NCBI GenBank assembly: GCA_037137375.1
Contig: JBAXKJ010000005.1
Location: 62,001-126,000, forward strand
Direction of reading: 5' to 3'
Length of the DNA: 64,000 bases
From: CAINVV01 sp037137375
GTDB lineage: Bacteria > Bacteroidota > Bacteroidia > Bacteroidales > Prolixibacteraceae
Below are positions 26,655 through 35,967 of the stretch, in pieces. The notes below the pieces were generated by a model that worked only from the letters and a program-made list of their open reading frames with translations, made no database searches and was not told the DNA's origin. Every line of letters begins with the position of its first letter. Position 1 is the stretch's first letter. The position numbers and the translations under genes are program-made.

Positions 26655-27656
26655 ATGATTATGGATCAAAAAGTAGATATTCGGGAGTTGAACGAAAAAA
26701 TCCAACGTGAAAGCTCGTTTGTAGATCTTATCTCCATGGAGATGAACAAGGTAATCGTCGGACAAAAGCATCTGGTTGAAAGTTTACTGATCGGTTTGCT
26801 GTCGGACGGACATATCTTGCTTGAAGGGGTTCCCGGACTGGCAAAAACACTGGCAATCAATACGCTTGCTCAAACAATAGACGCAAAATTTGCCCGTATC
26901 CAGTTTACCCCCGACCTGCTTCCTGCCGACCTTCTGGGTACCATGATTTACAGTCAGAAGAAAGAGGAATTTATGGTCAGAAAAGGCCCCATCTTTACCA
27001 ATTTTGTGCTGGCAGACGAAATCAACCGCGCCCCTGCAAAGGTGCAGTCGGCCTTGCTCGAAGCCATGCAGGAACGTCAGATTACCATCAGCGACCACAC
27101 TTATAAGTTAGACAGCGTCTTCCTGGTAATGGCGACCCAGAACCCTATCGAACAGGAGGGTACTTATCGTCTTCCTGAAGCGCAGGTAGACCGTTTCATG
27201 CTTAAAGTAGTCTTGAATTATCCCAAAAAAGAAGAAGAGAAATTGATCATCCAGCTTAATCTCTTGAAACAGTTCCCTAAAGCCAGTGCGGTAGTCAGCA
27301 CAGCAGATATTATCCGTGCCCGGGAAGTTGTTAAGGAGGTTTATATGGACGAGAAGATTCAGAAATATATCATCGACATCGTATTCTCTACCCGCGAACC
27401 GGAAAATCATAATCTCGCCAAATTCAAGGAGATGATCACTTATGGCGCTTCTCCACGTGCTTCGATCAGTCTGGCTCAGGCAGCCAAGGCGTATGCCTTT
27501 ATCAAAAGGCGCGGTTATGTTATACCGGAAGATATTCGGGCAGTTTGTCACGATGTTCTGCGCCACAGGATCGGGTTAAGTTATGAGGCTGAAGCAAATA
27601 ACCTCACCTCGGAGGAGATTATAAGCGAGATTTTGAACACGGTTGAAGTGCCTTAG
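26655..27656 (+). CDS. MoxR family AAA+ ATPase
   Basis: A 333-residue MoxR ATPase: Walker A GVPGLAKT near residue 60, Walker B FVLADEINRAPAKVQSALLE near 118, sensor ATQNPIEQEGTYRLPEAQ near 160, and the SPRASISLAQAAKA lid region near 260. MoxR proteins act as chaperone-like ATPases for VWA-domain partners, and DUF58 plus Bat VWA proteins follow directly. It heads the aerotolerance operon. ATG 26655 or 26661 could be the start. The stop is TAG; the same frame stays open for about 79 codons beyond it through the inserted repeat element. Confidence 0.95.
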   Translation: MIMDQKVDIRELNEKIQRESSFVDLISMEMNKVIVGQKHLVESLLIGLLSDGHILLEGVPGLAKTLAINTLAQTIDAKFARIQFTPDLLPADLLGTMIYSQKKEEFMVRKGPIFTNFVLADEINRAPAKVQSALLEAMQERQITISDHTYKLDSVFLVMATQNPIEQEGTYRLPEAQVDRFMLKVVLNYPKKEEEKLIIQLNLLKQFPKASAVVSTADIIRAREVVKEVYMDEKIQKYIIDIVFSTREPENHNLAKFKEMITYGASPRASISLAQAAKAYAFIKRRGYVIPEDIRAVCHDVLRHRIGLSYEAEANNLTSEEIISEILNTVEVP

Positions 27657-27666
27657 GAAGTAGGAT

Positions 27667-27861
27667 CGGGAGGTGCAGATAGCAAATTTGCACCAGAAGC
27701 AATACCGCACCAGAAGCAAATCATGCTGATGCGGCAAGTCATACTGAAGCAAGTAGTCACGCTCAAGCAAGTAGTCACACTGAAGCAAGCAATCACGCTG
27801 ATGCAGCAAGTGAAACTGATGATGCAAGTGAAGCTGATGCAGATTTGCAATCTGCATCCCG
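27667..27861. mobile_element. MITE-like element with terminal inverted repeats and internal tandem repeats
   Basis: The ends are imperfect inverted repeats. 27667-27692 and the reverse complement of 27838-27861 share CGGGA, a 2-nt gap, then TGCAGAT, a mismatch, GCAAAT, a mismatch, and TGCA: 22 of 24 aligned bases match. Between them is a degenerate 18-nt tandem repeat (15-21 nt, always a multiple of three; consensus about GCAAGTAGTCACACTGAA, at least seven copies). A 9-bp hairpin sits at the right end (27836-27858). It fills the MoxR-DUF58 spacer of an otherwise tight operon. No transposase is encoded, so a non-autonomous element is the best reading. Confidence 0.6.
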
Positions 27862-27910
27862 CCCCCGGGGAAAAGAAACTTTGAGATAAGATATTGTAAA
27901 TAGCACAAAA

Positions 27911-28792
27911 GTGGAAGCAACTGAATTACTTAAGAAAGTCAGGAAAATAGAGATAAAGACGCGGGGATTATCGCGTAATATCTTTGCAGGCGAGTACCAC
28001 AGCGCCTTCAAGGGTCGTGGTATGGCTTTCAGCGAGGTGCGCGAGTACCAGTTCGGCGACGACATCCGCAATATCGACTGGAACGTTACAGCCAGGTACA
28101 GTCACCCGTTTGTGAAGATCTTCGAAGAGGAACGGGAGTTAACCGTGATGCTGCTGATCGATGTCAGTGGATCCAACGATTTTGGGACCGTTGGTCAGTT
28201 GAAAAAGCAGCTGATCACCGAAATCGCCGCAATTCTCTCATTTTCAGCCATCTCGAACAACGATAAAATCGGTGTCATCTTCTTCTCCGACCGGATAGAA
28301 AAATTCGTCCCACCGAAAAAAGGACGCACCCATACGCTCAGGATCATCCGCGAGCTGATTGAATTCCAGGGAGAATCCAGGCAAACCAATCTTCCTCTGG
28401 CGCTTCAATACCTGACCAACGCCATGAAGCGTCACGTTACCGCCTTTCTGATCTCCGACTTTATGGATCAAAAAGCCGGACTGGAGCAGGCCATCTCTAT
28501 CGCCAACAATAAACACGACCTGGTAGCACTTCATATTTTCGACGAACGTGAAACTGAAATGCCGAATATCGGGATGATCAAGCTGAAAGATGCAGAGACA
28601 GGTGAATACATTTGGGTCGATACTTCAAGCAGTTCGGTTCGCAAGAACTACATTTACCACTGGCAGAATGCAAGAAAAGAGATGGAAACCCTCTTAAAAA
28701 AGACCGGTACGGATTTCGTAAGTATCAGCACAAGGGAAGATTACGTCAAATCTCTGGTTGCGCTTTTCAAGAAAAGAGAACACAAACTTTGA
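27911..28792 (+). CDS. DUF58 domain protein of the bat operon
   Basis: A 293-residue cytosolic protein. The opening KKVRKIEIKTRGLSRNIFAG and the DUF58 core motif FSEVREYQFGDDIRNIDWNVTAR (residues about 39-61) identify it. A VWA-like fold follows (VMLLIDVSGSNDFG near residue 78, with a DxSxS metal site). It is a partner of MoxR ATPases and is always next to it in these operons. The start is GTG at 27911; no ATG precedes the conserved region. The repeat element lies just upstream. It is 8 nt from the next gene. Confidence 0.93.
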   Translation: MEATELLKKVRKIEIKTRGLSRNIFAGEYHSAFKGRGMAFSEVREYQFGDDIRNIDWNVTARYSHPFVKIFEEERELTVMLLIDVSGSNDFGTVGQLKKQLITEIAAILSFSAISNNDKIGVIFFSDRIEKFVPPKKGRTHTLRIIRELIEFQGESRQTNLPLALQYLTNAMKRHVTAFLISDFMDQKAGLEQAISIANNKHDLVALHIFDERETEMPNIGMIKLKDAETGEYIWVDTSSSSVRKNYIYHWQNARKEMETLLKKTGTDFVSISTREDYVKSLVALFKKREHKL

Positions 28793-28800
28793 TTTAAATT

Positions 28801-29793
28801 ATGTCGAAATATATTTTTTTCTGCCTCATTTTTTTCTCGTGCATGAGTTCTGCTCTTGCCCAACAGGTCAAAGTGAGTTCCGCCATAGAAAGGGATTCCA
28901 TCTGGCTGGGCGATCAGATCAAGATGATTCTTGTGGCGGAATATCCTGTTGGGACTACTATTTCATTTCCCCAGCTGCCTGACAGTCTGGGAAATGGCGT
29001 CGAAGTTATTTCAAGGTCGGCAAAGGATTCATCCAAACTGGGTGATGGAATCCTCCAGATGCGCCAGAGTTACTTGATTACGGCTTTCGACAGCGGACAG
29101 CATCCTATCAAACCCTTTAAGTTCGTTGGCCGAACCAAAATTTCGCCCGACACGATAAGAAGCAATTCTCTCGTTTTGTTCGTGAAAGTTCCACCAGTAG
29201 ATCTGAAGAAAGGGTTTGCCGATATCAAAAAACCCTATGGGGCACCGGTGACCTTTAAGGAGGTAGCCCCCTGGATTCTGGGAATCATCCTGCTGGCAAC
29301 GATCATATTCTTCCTCATATATGCCATCAACCGCAAACGGAAGAATATCCCATTGTTTAGCCTTCCGGCGAAGCCAAAACTACCTCCGCATGTCGTTGCG
29401 CTGAGTGAGCTCGATAAGCTCAAAGAAGAGCAACTTTGGCAGCACGACAAGGTAAAGGATTACTACACCCGGCTTACGGATATCATTCGCGTTTACATAG
29501 AGGAACGTTTCGAGGTACCCGCCATGGAACAGACCACCCAGGAGATTCTCTCTTCCTTTAAAGCTGAAAGCTCTGAGTTAAAAGGCGCTCTCTTAACAGG
29601 ATTGCAACGTACCCTGGAAACCTCCGACCTCGTAAAATTCGCGAAATATGCGCCCTTGGCCGATGAAAACCATTTCGTTCTGATACAGGCCTATACGCTG
29701 GTAGAAGCAACGAAACTGGAACCTATTGAGGCTCCGAAAAAGCCGGTATCACAGCCCGCCGAAAGTTCTAACGTAACAGAAGAGCAGCCATGA
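28801..29793 (+). CDS. Bat operon membrane protein of unknown role
   Basis: A 330-residue protein with a signal peptide (about residues 1-21, ending ALAQ), a periplasmic beta-rich domain to about residue 150, one membrane helix (about residues 157-177) and a cytoplasmic helical part (YYTRLTDIIRVYIEERFEVPA). The layout resembles BatD shortened to its last domain, and the last part resembles DUF4381-type proteins. The gene occupies the slot between DUF58 and batA usual in Bacteroidota. It probably joins the Bat membrane complex. It overlaps batA by 4 nt. Confidence 0.82.
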   Translation: MSKYIFFCLIFFSCMSSALAQQVKVSSAIERDSIWLGDQIKMILVAEYPVGTTISFPQLPDSLGNGVEVISRSAKDSSKLGDGILQMRQSYLITAFDSGQHPIKPFKFVGRTKISPDTIRSNSLVLFVKVPPVDLKKGFADIKKPYGAPVTFKEVAPWILGIILLATIIFFLIYAINRKRKNIPLFSLPAKPKLPPHVVALSELDKLKEEQLWQHDKVKDYYTRLTDIIRVYIEERFEVPAMEQTTQEILSSFKAESSELKGALLTGLQRTLETSDLVKFAKYAPLADENHFVLIQAYTLVEATKLEPIEAPKKPVSQPAESSNVTEEQP

Positions 29794-30782
29794 ACAGCAT
29801 AACTTTCGCCCGCCCCGACTATTTTTATCTGCTGCTGATACTACTTCCGTTAATTGGCTGGTATATCTGGAAGCAGAGGAAATCGAGTGCCAGTCTGAGA
29901 ATCTCAACGATCTCACCTTTTAAAAATTCCCCAAAAACGTGGAAACATTACCTGCGCCATGCCTTGTTTGTCATGCAGCTGGGAGTACTGGCACTGCTTA
30001 TCGCAGCGTTGGCAAAGCCTCAGTCATCCAGTAGCTGGCGTAACCAGACCATCGAGGGAATCGATATCGTCATCGCCCTGGACATTTCAGGATCCATGCT
30101 TGCGCGTGATTTTCAGCCTAACCGGCTGGAAGCCGCTAAAAATGTGGCTACCGAATTTATTGCCGGGAGAGAATACGACCGCATGGGTCTCGTCATCTTC
30201 TCTGCCGAAAGTTTCACGCAATGTCCGCTAACGACAGACAGGGCCGTGCTGATGAACCTGTTTCACAACATCGAAAGTGGTATGATTGAGGATGGTACCG
30301 CTATCGGACTGGGTCTGGCCAATGCCGTTTCCAGGCTGAAAGACAGCGAAGCCAAGAGCCGGGTGATCATCCTTCTGACGGATGGTGAAAATAACAGGGG
30401 AGAGATCGCACCGATCACCGCCGCTGAGATTGCCAAGACATTCGGTATCAGGGTATATACCATCGGCATCGGAACCATTGGGACTGCACCTTTTCCGGTA
30501 CAGACTCCTTTTGGCATCCAGATGAGGGATATTGAGGTGAAGATCGATGAAAAGACACTTCAAACCATCGCCAATATCACCGACGGAAAATATTTCAGGG
30601 CCACCAACAACTTGAAACTGGCCGAAATCTACAAGGAGATCGACCGACTGGAGAAATCGAAAATTGATAGCAAGGAGCTAAGTTCCAAGACTGAGGAGTA
30701 TAAAAAATACGCCGTTCCAGCTCTGTTATTGTCCTTGCTGCTATTATTTCTTCAGCTCACCTATTTTAGAAAATTACCATAA
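29790..30782 (+). CDS. batA: BatA, VWA-domain aerotolerance protein
   Basis: A 330-residue protein with two N-terminal membrane helices (about residues 8-25 and 55-75), a von Willebrand A domain and a C-terminal helix (about 305-325). The metal site is intact: ALDISGSM near residue 92, a threonine in the middle and LTDGEN near residue 195. In Bacteroides fragilis the bat genes raise tolerance to oxygen. BatA and BatB form membrane complexes with their VWA domains outside the membrane. The start overlaps the upstream gene by 4 nt. Confidence 0.93.
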   Translation: MNSITFARPDYFYLLLILLPLIGWYIWKQRKSSASLRISTISPFKNSPKTWKHYLRHALFVMQLGVLALLIAALAKPQSSSSWRNQTIEGIDIVIALDISGSMLARDFQPNRLEAAKNVATEFIAGREYDRMGLVIFSAESFTQCPLTTDRAVLMNLFHNIESGMIEDGTAIGLGLANAVSRLKDSEAKSRVIILLTDGENNRGEIAPITAAEIAKTFGIRVYTIGIGTIGTAPFPVQTPFGIQMRDIEVKIDEKTLQTIANITDGKYFRATNNLKLAEIYKEIDRLEKSKIDSKELSSKTEEYKKYAVPALLLSLLLLFLQLTYFRKLP

Positions 30783-30802
30783 CGCATTGATAATTAATAA
30801 AT

Positions 30803-31849
30803 ATGGATTCGTTTAGATTCGCTCACCCCGAATATTTCTATATCTTTCTGGTTCTCCCTGCGTTAGCGATCCTGTTCATTTACAACAGGATTGTGCGAAA
30901 CAAGAATCTGAAAAATTTCGGTCAGCTGGAGTTACTGGAGCAGCTGATGCCAAATATCTCGTCCGGAAGGCCCGTCATCAAATTTGTCGTCTGGCTGCTT
31001 GCTGTCACCTGTTTGATTACCGCCCTTGCCCAGCCTCAGTTTGGCTCAAAACTGACCCTCACCAAAAGGAAAGGGGTCGAGCTGATCATTGCGCTGGATG
31101 TTTCCAATAGCATGAAAGCCCAGGATATCAAACCTAACCGGCTGGAAAGAGCCAAGAGGGCCATCGCCAAGTTGACCGACAGACTCAAGAATGACAAGAT
31201 CGGTCTGATTGTTTTTGCAGGTCAGGCTTATGTTCAACTGCCTATTACCTCCGATTATTCTTCCGCCAAGCTATTCCTTGAGTCGATTACTACAGATGTT
31301 GTGCCGGTTCAGGGTACTGCCATCGGAGCAGCTATTGAAATGGGAACGAAGTCCTTCTCACCTAAATTCCAGGGATCAAGGGCTATCATCGTGATCACTG
31401 ATGGTGAAAATCACGAGGATGACGCGGTTGGAGCCGCCAAAAACGCCAAGGAAAAGGGCATCGTCGTGCACACCATCGGCATGGGATTACCCCAGGGTGC
31501 GCCCATCCCGGTTACGGAAGGAAGCAGCGATTTCATGAAAGACAAGTCGGGCAGTATCGTGGTAACGAAACTCGATGAACCGATGCTGACGCAGATTGCA
31601 GAGGCCGGTGGAGGTTCTTACATTAGGGCCAGCACGGCTGAAGTAGGGTTGAATAACCTCTTCAATGAGATCGAAAAAATGCAGAAGACTGAGATGGAAA
31701 CCCGTGAATATACGGAGTACAACGATCAGTTCGGGGTCTTCCTAACACTGGCCTTTATCCTGATTTTACTGGATTTCCTGATTCTCGACCGAAAAAACAA
31801 GTGGCTGAAAAATTTTAGGTTATTTGGTACAAACAAGCAATTATCATGA
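30803..31849 (+). CDS. batB: BatB, VWA-domain aerotolerance protein
   Basis: A 348-residue paralogue of BatA with the same plan: an N-terminal pair of membrane helices, a VWA domain with ALDVSNSM near residue 96 and ITDGENHEDD near 197, and a C-terminal helix (about residues 312-331). Both proteins also share the following PNRLE motif. It follows batA by 20 nt and overlaps batC by 4 nt. It is thought to pair with BatA. Confident by motif and operon position. Confidence 0.93.
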   Translation: MDSFRFAHPEYFYIFLVLPALAILFIYNRIVRNKNLKNFGQLELLEQLMPNISSGRPVIKFVVWLLAVTCLITALAQPQFGSKLTLTKRKGVELIIALDVSNSMKAQDIKPNRLERAKRAIAKLTDRLKNDKIGLIVFAGQAYVQLPITSDYSSAKLFLESITTDVVPVQGTAIGAAIEMGTKSFSPKFQGSRAIIVITDGENHEDDAVGAAKNAKEKGIVVHTIGMGLPQGAPIPVTEGSSDFMKDKSGSIVVTKLDEPMLTQIAEAGGGSYIRASTAEVGLNNLFNEIEKMQKTEMETREYTEYNDQFGVFLTLAFILILLDFLILDRKNKWLKNFRLFGTNKQLS

Positions 31850-32613
31850 AAAAATATCTTCTTATTTTAATCGTACTCACGTCCACTTTTTTTGCGCAGG
31901 CGCAGAAGGAACGGAAGTTTATCAGAGAAGGCAATCAGTATTTCGCAACTGCTCTGAAAGATACGGCGAAACTTGATACCATAAATTTTGGAAAAGCTGA
32001 AGTAGCCTACAGGCGGGCGCTGGAGCTGAAACCCGATGATCATCAGTGGCAGTTCAACCTGGCGGATGCGCTTTACAAGCAAAAGAAAGCCGAAGAGTCT
32101 GCCAAGGAGTTCGAAAATATCGCAGAGAAGGCCATAGAACCTGTTGACAAGTCCAAGGCTTTGCACAACATGGGTAACTCCTTTTTGGTGCAGAAGAAGC
32201 TCGATGAAAGTATCGCGACCTACAAGAAAGCGCTGCGAATCACCCCTAACGATCCGGAGACGAAGTATAATCTGGCATACGCCATGAAGATGAAGAAGGA
32301 AGAAGAGAAGAAAAAGGATAAAGATAAAGACAAGGATAAAGACAAAAATAAGGACCAAAATAAGGATCAAAACAAAGATCAAAATAAAGACCAGAATAAG
32401 GATCAAAATAAGGATCAGAACAAGCAGAATCAAAATCAGAACAAGGATCAGCAAAAAGATCAGCAGCAGCAACAGCAGCAGAATAAGATCTCAAAGCAAA
32501 ATGCTGAGCAGATGTTAAAGGCCCTGGAGAATGACGAAAAGCAGACTCAGGAGAAAGTCAAGAAAATGCAGGCGCTGAAGGCCGAAAAAAGAAATGTTGA
32601 GAAAAACTGGTAA
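31846..32613 (+). CDS. batC: BatC, TPR protein with charged low-complexity region
   Basis: A 255-residue exported or membrane-anchored TPR protein. A signal peptide covers residues 1-19. TPR units follow (YRRALELKPDDHQWQFNLAD; HNMGNSFLVQKKLDESIATY). Residues about 150-215 form a low-complexity run of K, D, N and Q in KDQN-type units, coded by a 12-nt tandem DNA repeat, then poly-Q. This stretch is likely to vary in length between strains. The end is helical (EKVKKMQALKAEKR). It overlaps batB by 4 nt. Confidence 0.92.
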   Translation: MKKYLLILIVLTSTFFAQAQKERKFIREGNQYFATALKDTAKLDTINFGKAEVAYRRALELKPDDHQWQFNLADALYKQKKAEESAKEFENIAEKAIEPVDKSKALHNMGNSFLVQKKLDESIATYKKALRITPNDPETKYNLAYAMKMKKEEEKKKDKDKDKDKDKNKDQNKDQNKDQNKDQNKDQNKDQNKQNQNQNKDQQKDQQQQQQQNKISKQNAEQMLKALENDEKQTQEKVKKMQALKAEKRNVEKNW

Positions 32614-32684
32614 TTGAAAGTCCTGAAGTATTTTAAGTATTTTAGGGACTTAATAATAAAAAGGCAAATAAAGATTTTATTACA

Positions 32685-34490
32685 ATGATTTTCAAAAAGA
32701 TACAATCAATACTTTTTATTCTGCTCTTCGCCTTACCGGGATGGGCGGCAGACAAGGTTACCTTCACCATGGAGGCTCCGCAGGTAGTGGAATTGGGAGA
32801 GCAGTTCAGGCTTGCGTTTTCTGTCAACGCCAAAGGGCAGAATCTGAAGCTTCCGGATCTGAAGGATTTTGATGTATTGATGGGGCCGTCTACTTCTCAG
32901 AGTACTTCATTTCAGATTATCAACGGTGTGAGTTCCCAATCTGTCTCGTTCTCATACCTTTATGTATTGCGTGCAAAAAAAGAAGGTAAGTTCCCAATAG
33001 CTGCCGCCACTATCACCGTAGATGGAAAAGAGTATTCCTCTAATTCACAAACGATTGAAGTGGTGAAAGGATCCGCCAAACCTTCCACAGGCGGGGTGGA
33101 TACGCCTACATCAACGCCGGGCAGTGTGCCCAAGAGTGACCTTTTTGTCAGGATGAACCTGGATAAAAGGTCGGTTCACAAGAGCGAACACCTGACTGCC
33201 ACGATTAAAATATATTCAAAGGTCAACCTGAACGGTTTTGAGGATATTTCCATTCCTAATTACGAAGGATTCTGGGCGCAGGACATTCCACTTCCTCAGC
33301 AGATTTCACTGCAACGCGAGACGTATAATGGGGAAATTTACAATGTTGGAACATTGAAAAAGACCCTGCTTTTTCCTCAGCAGACAGGCAATATTTCTAT
33401 CGGTGCGGTAAAGATCGACTGCATCGTTCAGCAGCGTGTCAGAAAATCCCAGAGCATCTTCGACGATTTCTTTGATTCCTTTGCCAATGTGAAGGCCACC
33501 ATCATGAGTGATCCAGTTTCCGTCAACGTGACACCGCTTCCGACTCCACCTGCCGGATTTTCCGGTGCAGTGGGTAAGTTCGATATCCGCTCTTCCATTA
33601 CAGCCAAGAATGTCAGGGAGAATGATGCCATCACCATCAAATTGGATGTAACCGGAAATGGAAATATCAAGCTGATCAATCCGCCTAAGATCGCTTTCCC
33701 TGCCGATTTCGAAGTCTATGATCCCAAGACGAACAGTAATTTCAGCGCTTCTGAGCAGGGACTCAACGGGAATATCTCCTTTGAATATCTATTCCTGCCC
33801 CGTTTTGCCGGGACGTACACCATTCCTGCGGTTAACTTCGTCTATTTTGATACGGATTCTAAAAAATATGTAACCAAGACGACCAACGAGTACCAGATCC
33901 GGGTCGAAAAAGGGGACGGAACTCGTAGCAACCAAGTTTTAAGCGCGGTTGCCAAAGAGGATCTGAAGCAATTAGGCACCGATATTAGGTTCATCAAAAC
34001 TGGATCAGTCCAACTTAAGCCCAAGGGCTATACTTTCTTTGGTTCATTTGCTTTTTACCTCCTCTATCTCGGAGGCCTTCTAACGCTGCTGACTATTTAC
34101 CTGCTCAATCAAAAAAGGATCAGGGAAAATGCCAATGTAGCCAGAATGAAAAACAAGAAAGCGAGTAAAGTGGCACTGAAAAGGCTCAAAGAAGCCAGTG
34201 GACACCTGCAGTCCGGCTCTGATGAGAAATTTTACGAGTCCGTCACCAGGGCTTTCTGGGGTTACCTCAGTGACAAACTGACCATACCCGCATCTGAGCT
34301 GTCCCGCGAAAAAGCCACGGAAGAACTCACAAACCACGCTGTTTCTACCACAATCGTGGAAAGGTTTGTCCAGATTCTCGACACCTGCGAATATGCCAGA
34401 TATGCTCCCGGCGGAGGTTCTGCCAAGATGCAGGAGCTCTTTGAAGAGGCCACGGATGTGATGTCAGTCATGGAGAAAGAGATTAAATGA
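32685..34490 (+). CDS. batD: BatD, oxygen-tolerance protein
   Basis: A 601-residue protein with a signal peptide (about 1-21), two long beta-sandwich periplasmic domains, a membrane helix near residues 448-468 and a cytoplasmic helical end (SREKATEELTNHAV). The PF13584-type BatD features are visible at VELGEQFRLAFSVNAKG near residue 33 and the second repeat NDAITIKLDVTGNGNIKL. It is separated from batC by 71 nt, the widest normal gap in the operon, with only a weak 6-bp hairpin in it. It overlaps batE by 4 nt. Confidence 0.93.
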   Translation: MIFKKIQSILFILLFALPGWAADKVTFTMEAPQVVELGEQFRLAFSVNAKGQNLKLPDLKDFDVLMGPSTSQSTSFQIINGVSSQSVSFSYLYVLRAKKEGKFPIAAATITVDGKEYSSNSQTIEVVKGSAKPSTGGVDTPTSTPGSVPKSDLFVRMNLDKRSVHKSEHLTATIKIYSKVNLNGFEDISIPNYEGFWAQDIPLPQQISLQRETYNGEIYNVGTLKKTLLFPQQTGNISIGAVKIDCIVQQRVRKSQSIFDDFFDSFANVKATIMSDPVSVNVTPLPTPPAGFSGAVGKFDIRSSITAKNVRENDAITIKLDVTGNGNIKLINPPKIAFPADFEVYDPKTNSNFSASEQGLNGNISFEYLFLPRFAGTYTIPAVNFVYFDTDSKKYVTKTTNEYQIRVEKGDGTRSNQVLSAVAKEDLKQLGTDIRFIKTGSVQLKPKGYTFFGSFAFYLLYLGGLLTLLTIYLLNQKRIRENANVARMKNKKASKVALKRLKEASGHLQSGSDEKFYESVTRAFWGYLSDKLTIPASELSREKATEELTNHAVSTTIVERFVQILDTCEYARYAPGGGSAKMQELFEEATDVMSVMEKEIK

Positions 34491-35260
34491 GAACTATTAT
34501 GAAAAAATATTTGTTGATTTTGATTCTCGGTGGCAGCCTTCAGACCATCAGCGCCCAACCGGCTGCCCTGCAGGATTCTCTCGTCAAAGGCAACCAGCTT
34601 TATACATCAGGGAAATATGCCGAAGCCGCCAAGACCTACGAAAATATTGCGGCCAAAGGATTTGAGTCTTTCGAACTCTATTATAACCTCGGCAATGCAC
34701 TCTATAAATCGAACAATATCACTTTTGCGATTTTAAATTACGAGAGGGCACTAAAGCTTGAGCCTACTAACGAGGATGCACGTTTTAATCTGGAAATGAC
34801 TAAACGACAAGTTGTTGACAACATCGACCTGCTCCCCGAACCAGGTTTTCTGCGCTGGTGGCACGAACTGATTAATTCCCGGCCGGCAGACAGCTGGGGT
34901 AAACACTCTCTCATCAGCTTCTTCCTTTTCCTGATACTCTTCGCGCTGTTTTTGTTCGCGGCGACTATCAGAAACAAACAGGTAACTTTCTGGCTTGCAG
35001 TCCTGGCACTGAGTTATAGTCTGGTTACCTACTCATTTGGTTCAACCCAAAGAAGTAAGCTCGTGCACCATAATAGTGGTGTCATCACCGAACGAAGTGT
35101 CAGAATGAAGGGTTCACCGAGTGAAAGTGGGACCGAGCTGTTCATCCTCCATGAGGGACTGAGTGTTCAGATTACCGACAAACTTGGCGACTGGATTGAA
35201 ATCAGACTCGCCGACGGCAACAAGGGATGGGTAAAGGAGAGTTCCCTGATTCGAATTTAG
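34487..35260 (+). CDS. batE: BatE, TPR and SH3-like protein
   Basis: A 257-residue protein with a signal peptide (residues about 5-24), two or three TPR units (YYNLGNALYKSNNITFAILN), two membrane helices near residues 140-160 and 165-182, and a bacterial SH3 domain at the end (KGSPSESGTELFILHEG; GDWIEIRLADGNKGWV). Start ATG 34487 overlaps the batD stop by 4 nt; ATG 34499 would give a tighter signal peptide. It closes the aerotolerance operon. SH3 domains of this type bind peptidoglycan, which suggests anchoring of the complex in the envelope. Confidence 0.92.
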   Translation: MRTIMKKYLLILILGGSLQTISAQPAALQDSLVKGNQLYTSGKYAEAAKTYENIAAKGFESFELYYNLGNALYKSNNITFAILNYERALKLEPTNEDARFNLEMTKRQVVDNIDLLPEPGFLRWWHELINSRPADSWGKHSLISFFLFLILFALFLFAATIRNKQVTFWLAVLALSYSLVTYSFGSTQRSKLVHHNSGVITERSVRMKGSPSESGTELFILHEGLSVQITDKLGDWIEIRLADGNKGWVKESSLIRI

Positions 35261-35318
35261 CTGTAATAACAGTGCCGGAGCTGATCAAAGGATCAAATAA
35301 TTAACTAATTTTATCCAT

Positions 35319-35951
35319 ATGGCTCACTACATCGATCTGACGCAACCAATTTCCCATGAAATGCCCTGCTATCCGGGCGATCAGGCCGTATCTTTGCAGC
35401 AGATTGCCTTTCGGGAGCAAGAGGGCCATTCCAATTTTCTGCTTTCAACCGGCATGCATTCTGGTACACATCTCGACGGCCCGATGCACCTGACCTCCAG
35501 TCTTACCAGGATTGCCGAACTCCCTGTAGACGCTTGCGCCGGACAGGGTCTCCTGCTCAACGTTGTTGGACAGAAAATCATCGATGTTCCCGAATCTTCC
35601 TTTGGCCATCTAAAATCAGGGTCCATCGTGTTGTTTTACACCGGTTTCGATCTCTATTTCGGTCAAAAGGCTTATTACCTCTCTTATCCCTTTATCAGCG
35701 AAAATACCGCTCATCTACTGGTAAAGAAAAAAGTTAAAATGGTTGGAGTCGACTTCCCTTCCGTCGATTACGAACCGTTTAAAATCCATGATATCCTTTT
35801 AAACAACAACATCCTTATCCTGGAAAATCTGACCAACCTGTCTGCCCTCCTCCCCTACCGGGATTTTGAACTCCTCGCATTTCCGCTAAAAATCAGGGCC
35901 GACAGCTCACCCGTCCGCGTCGTAGCACGCATCAACGATTCAACCAAATAA
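35319..35951 (+). CDS. Cyclase-family metal-dependent hydrolase
   Basis: A 210-residue protein of the family that contains kynurenine formamidase. The metal motif is GTHLDGPMH at about residues 49-57 (HxGTHxDxPxH type). Typical opening sequence is YIDLTQPISHEMPCYPGD, and VGVDFPSVD lies near residue 145. Members hydrolyse formylkynurenine or cyclic amides and esters. A link to tryptophan use elsewhere in the window is possible but unproven. The gene stands between the bat operon and a GH2 gene; 16 nt separate it from the latter. Confidence 0.88.
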   Translation: MAHYIDLTQPISHEMPCYPGDQAVSLQQIAFREQEGHSNFLLSTGMHSGTHLDGPMHLTSSLTRIAELPVDACAGQGLLLNVVGQKIIDVPESSFGHLKSGSIVLFYTGFDLYFGQKAYYLSYPFISENTAHLLVKKKVKMVGVDFPSVDYEPFKIHDILLNNNILILENLTNLSALLPYRDFELLAFPLKIRADSSPVRVVARINDSTK

Positions 35952-35967
35952 TCAAACTAAAAATCAC

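Noticed and set aside
27576..27920. A minus-strand frame across the MoxR-DUF58 spacer
   Set aside because: It consists of repeat-derived low-complexity sequence and overlaps MoxR coding sequence.
31867..32472. A 201-residue minus-strand frame of L/I/V/F residues
   Set aside because: It is the complement of the BatC lysine/aspartate-rich repeat, not a membrane protein.
32614..32684. A hairpin between batC and batD as a terminator
   Set aside because: The stem is only 6 bp with a 20-nt-plus loop and no strong T-run; transcription probably continues.
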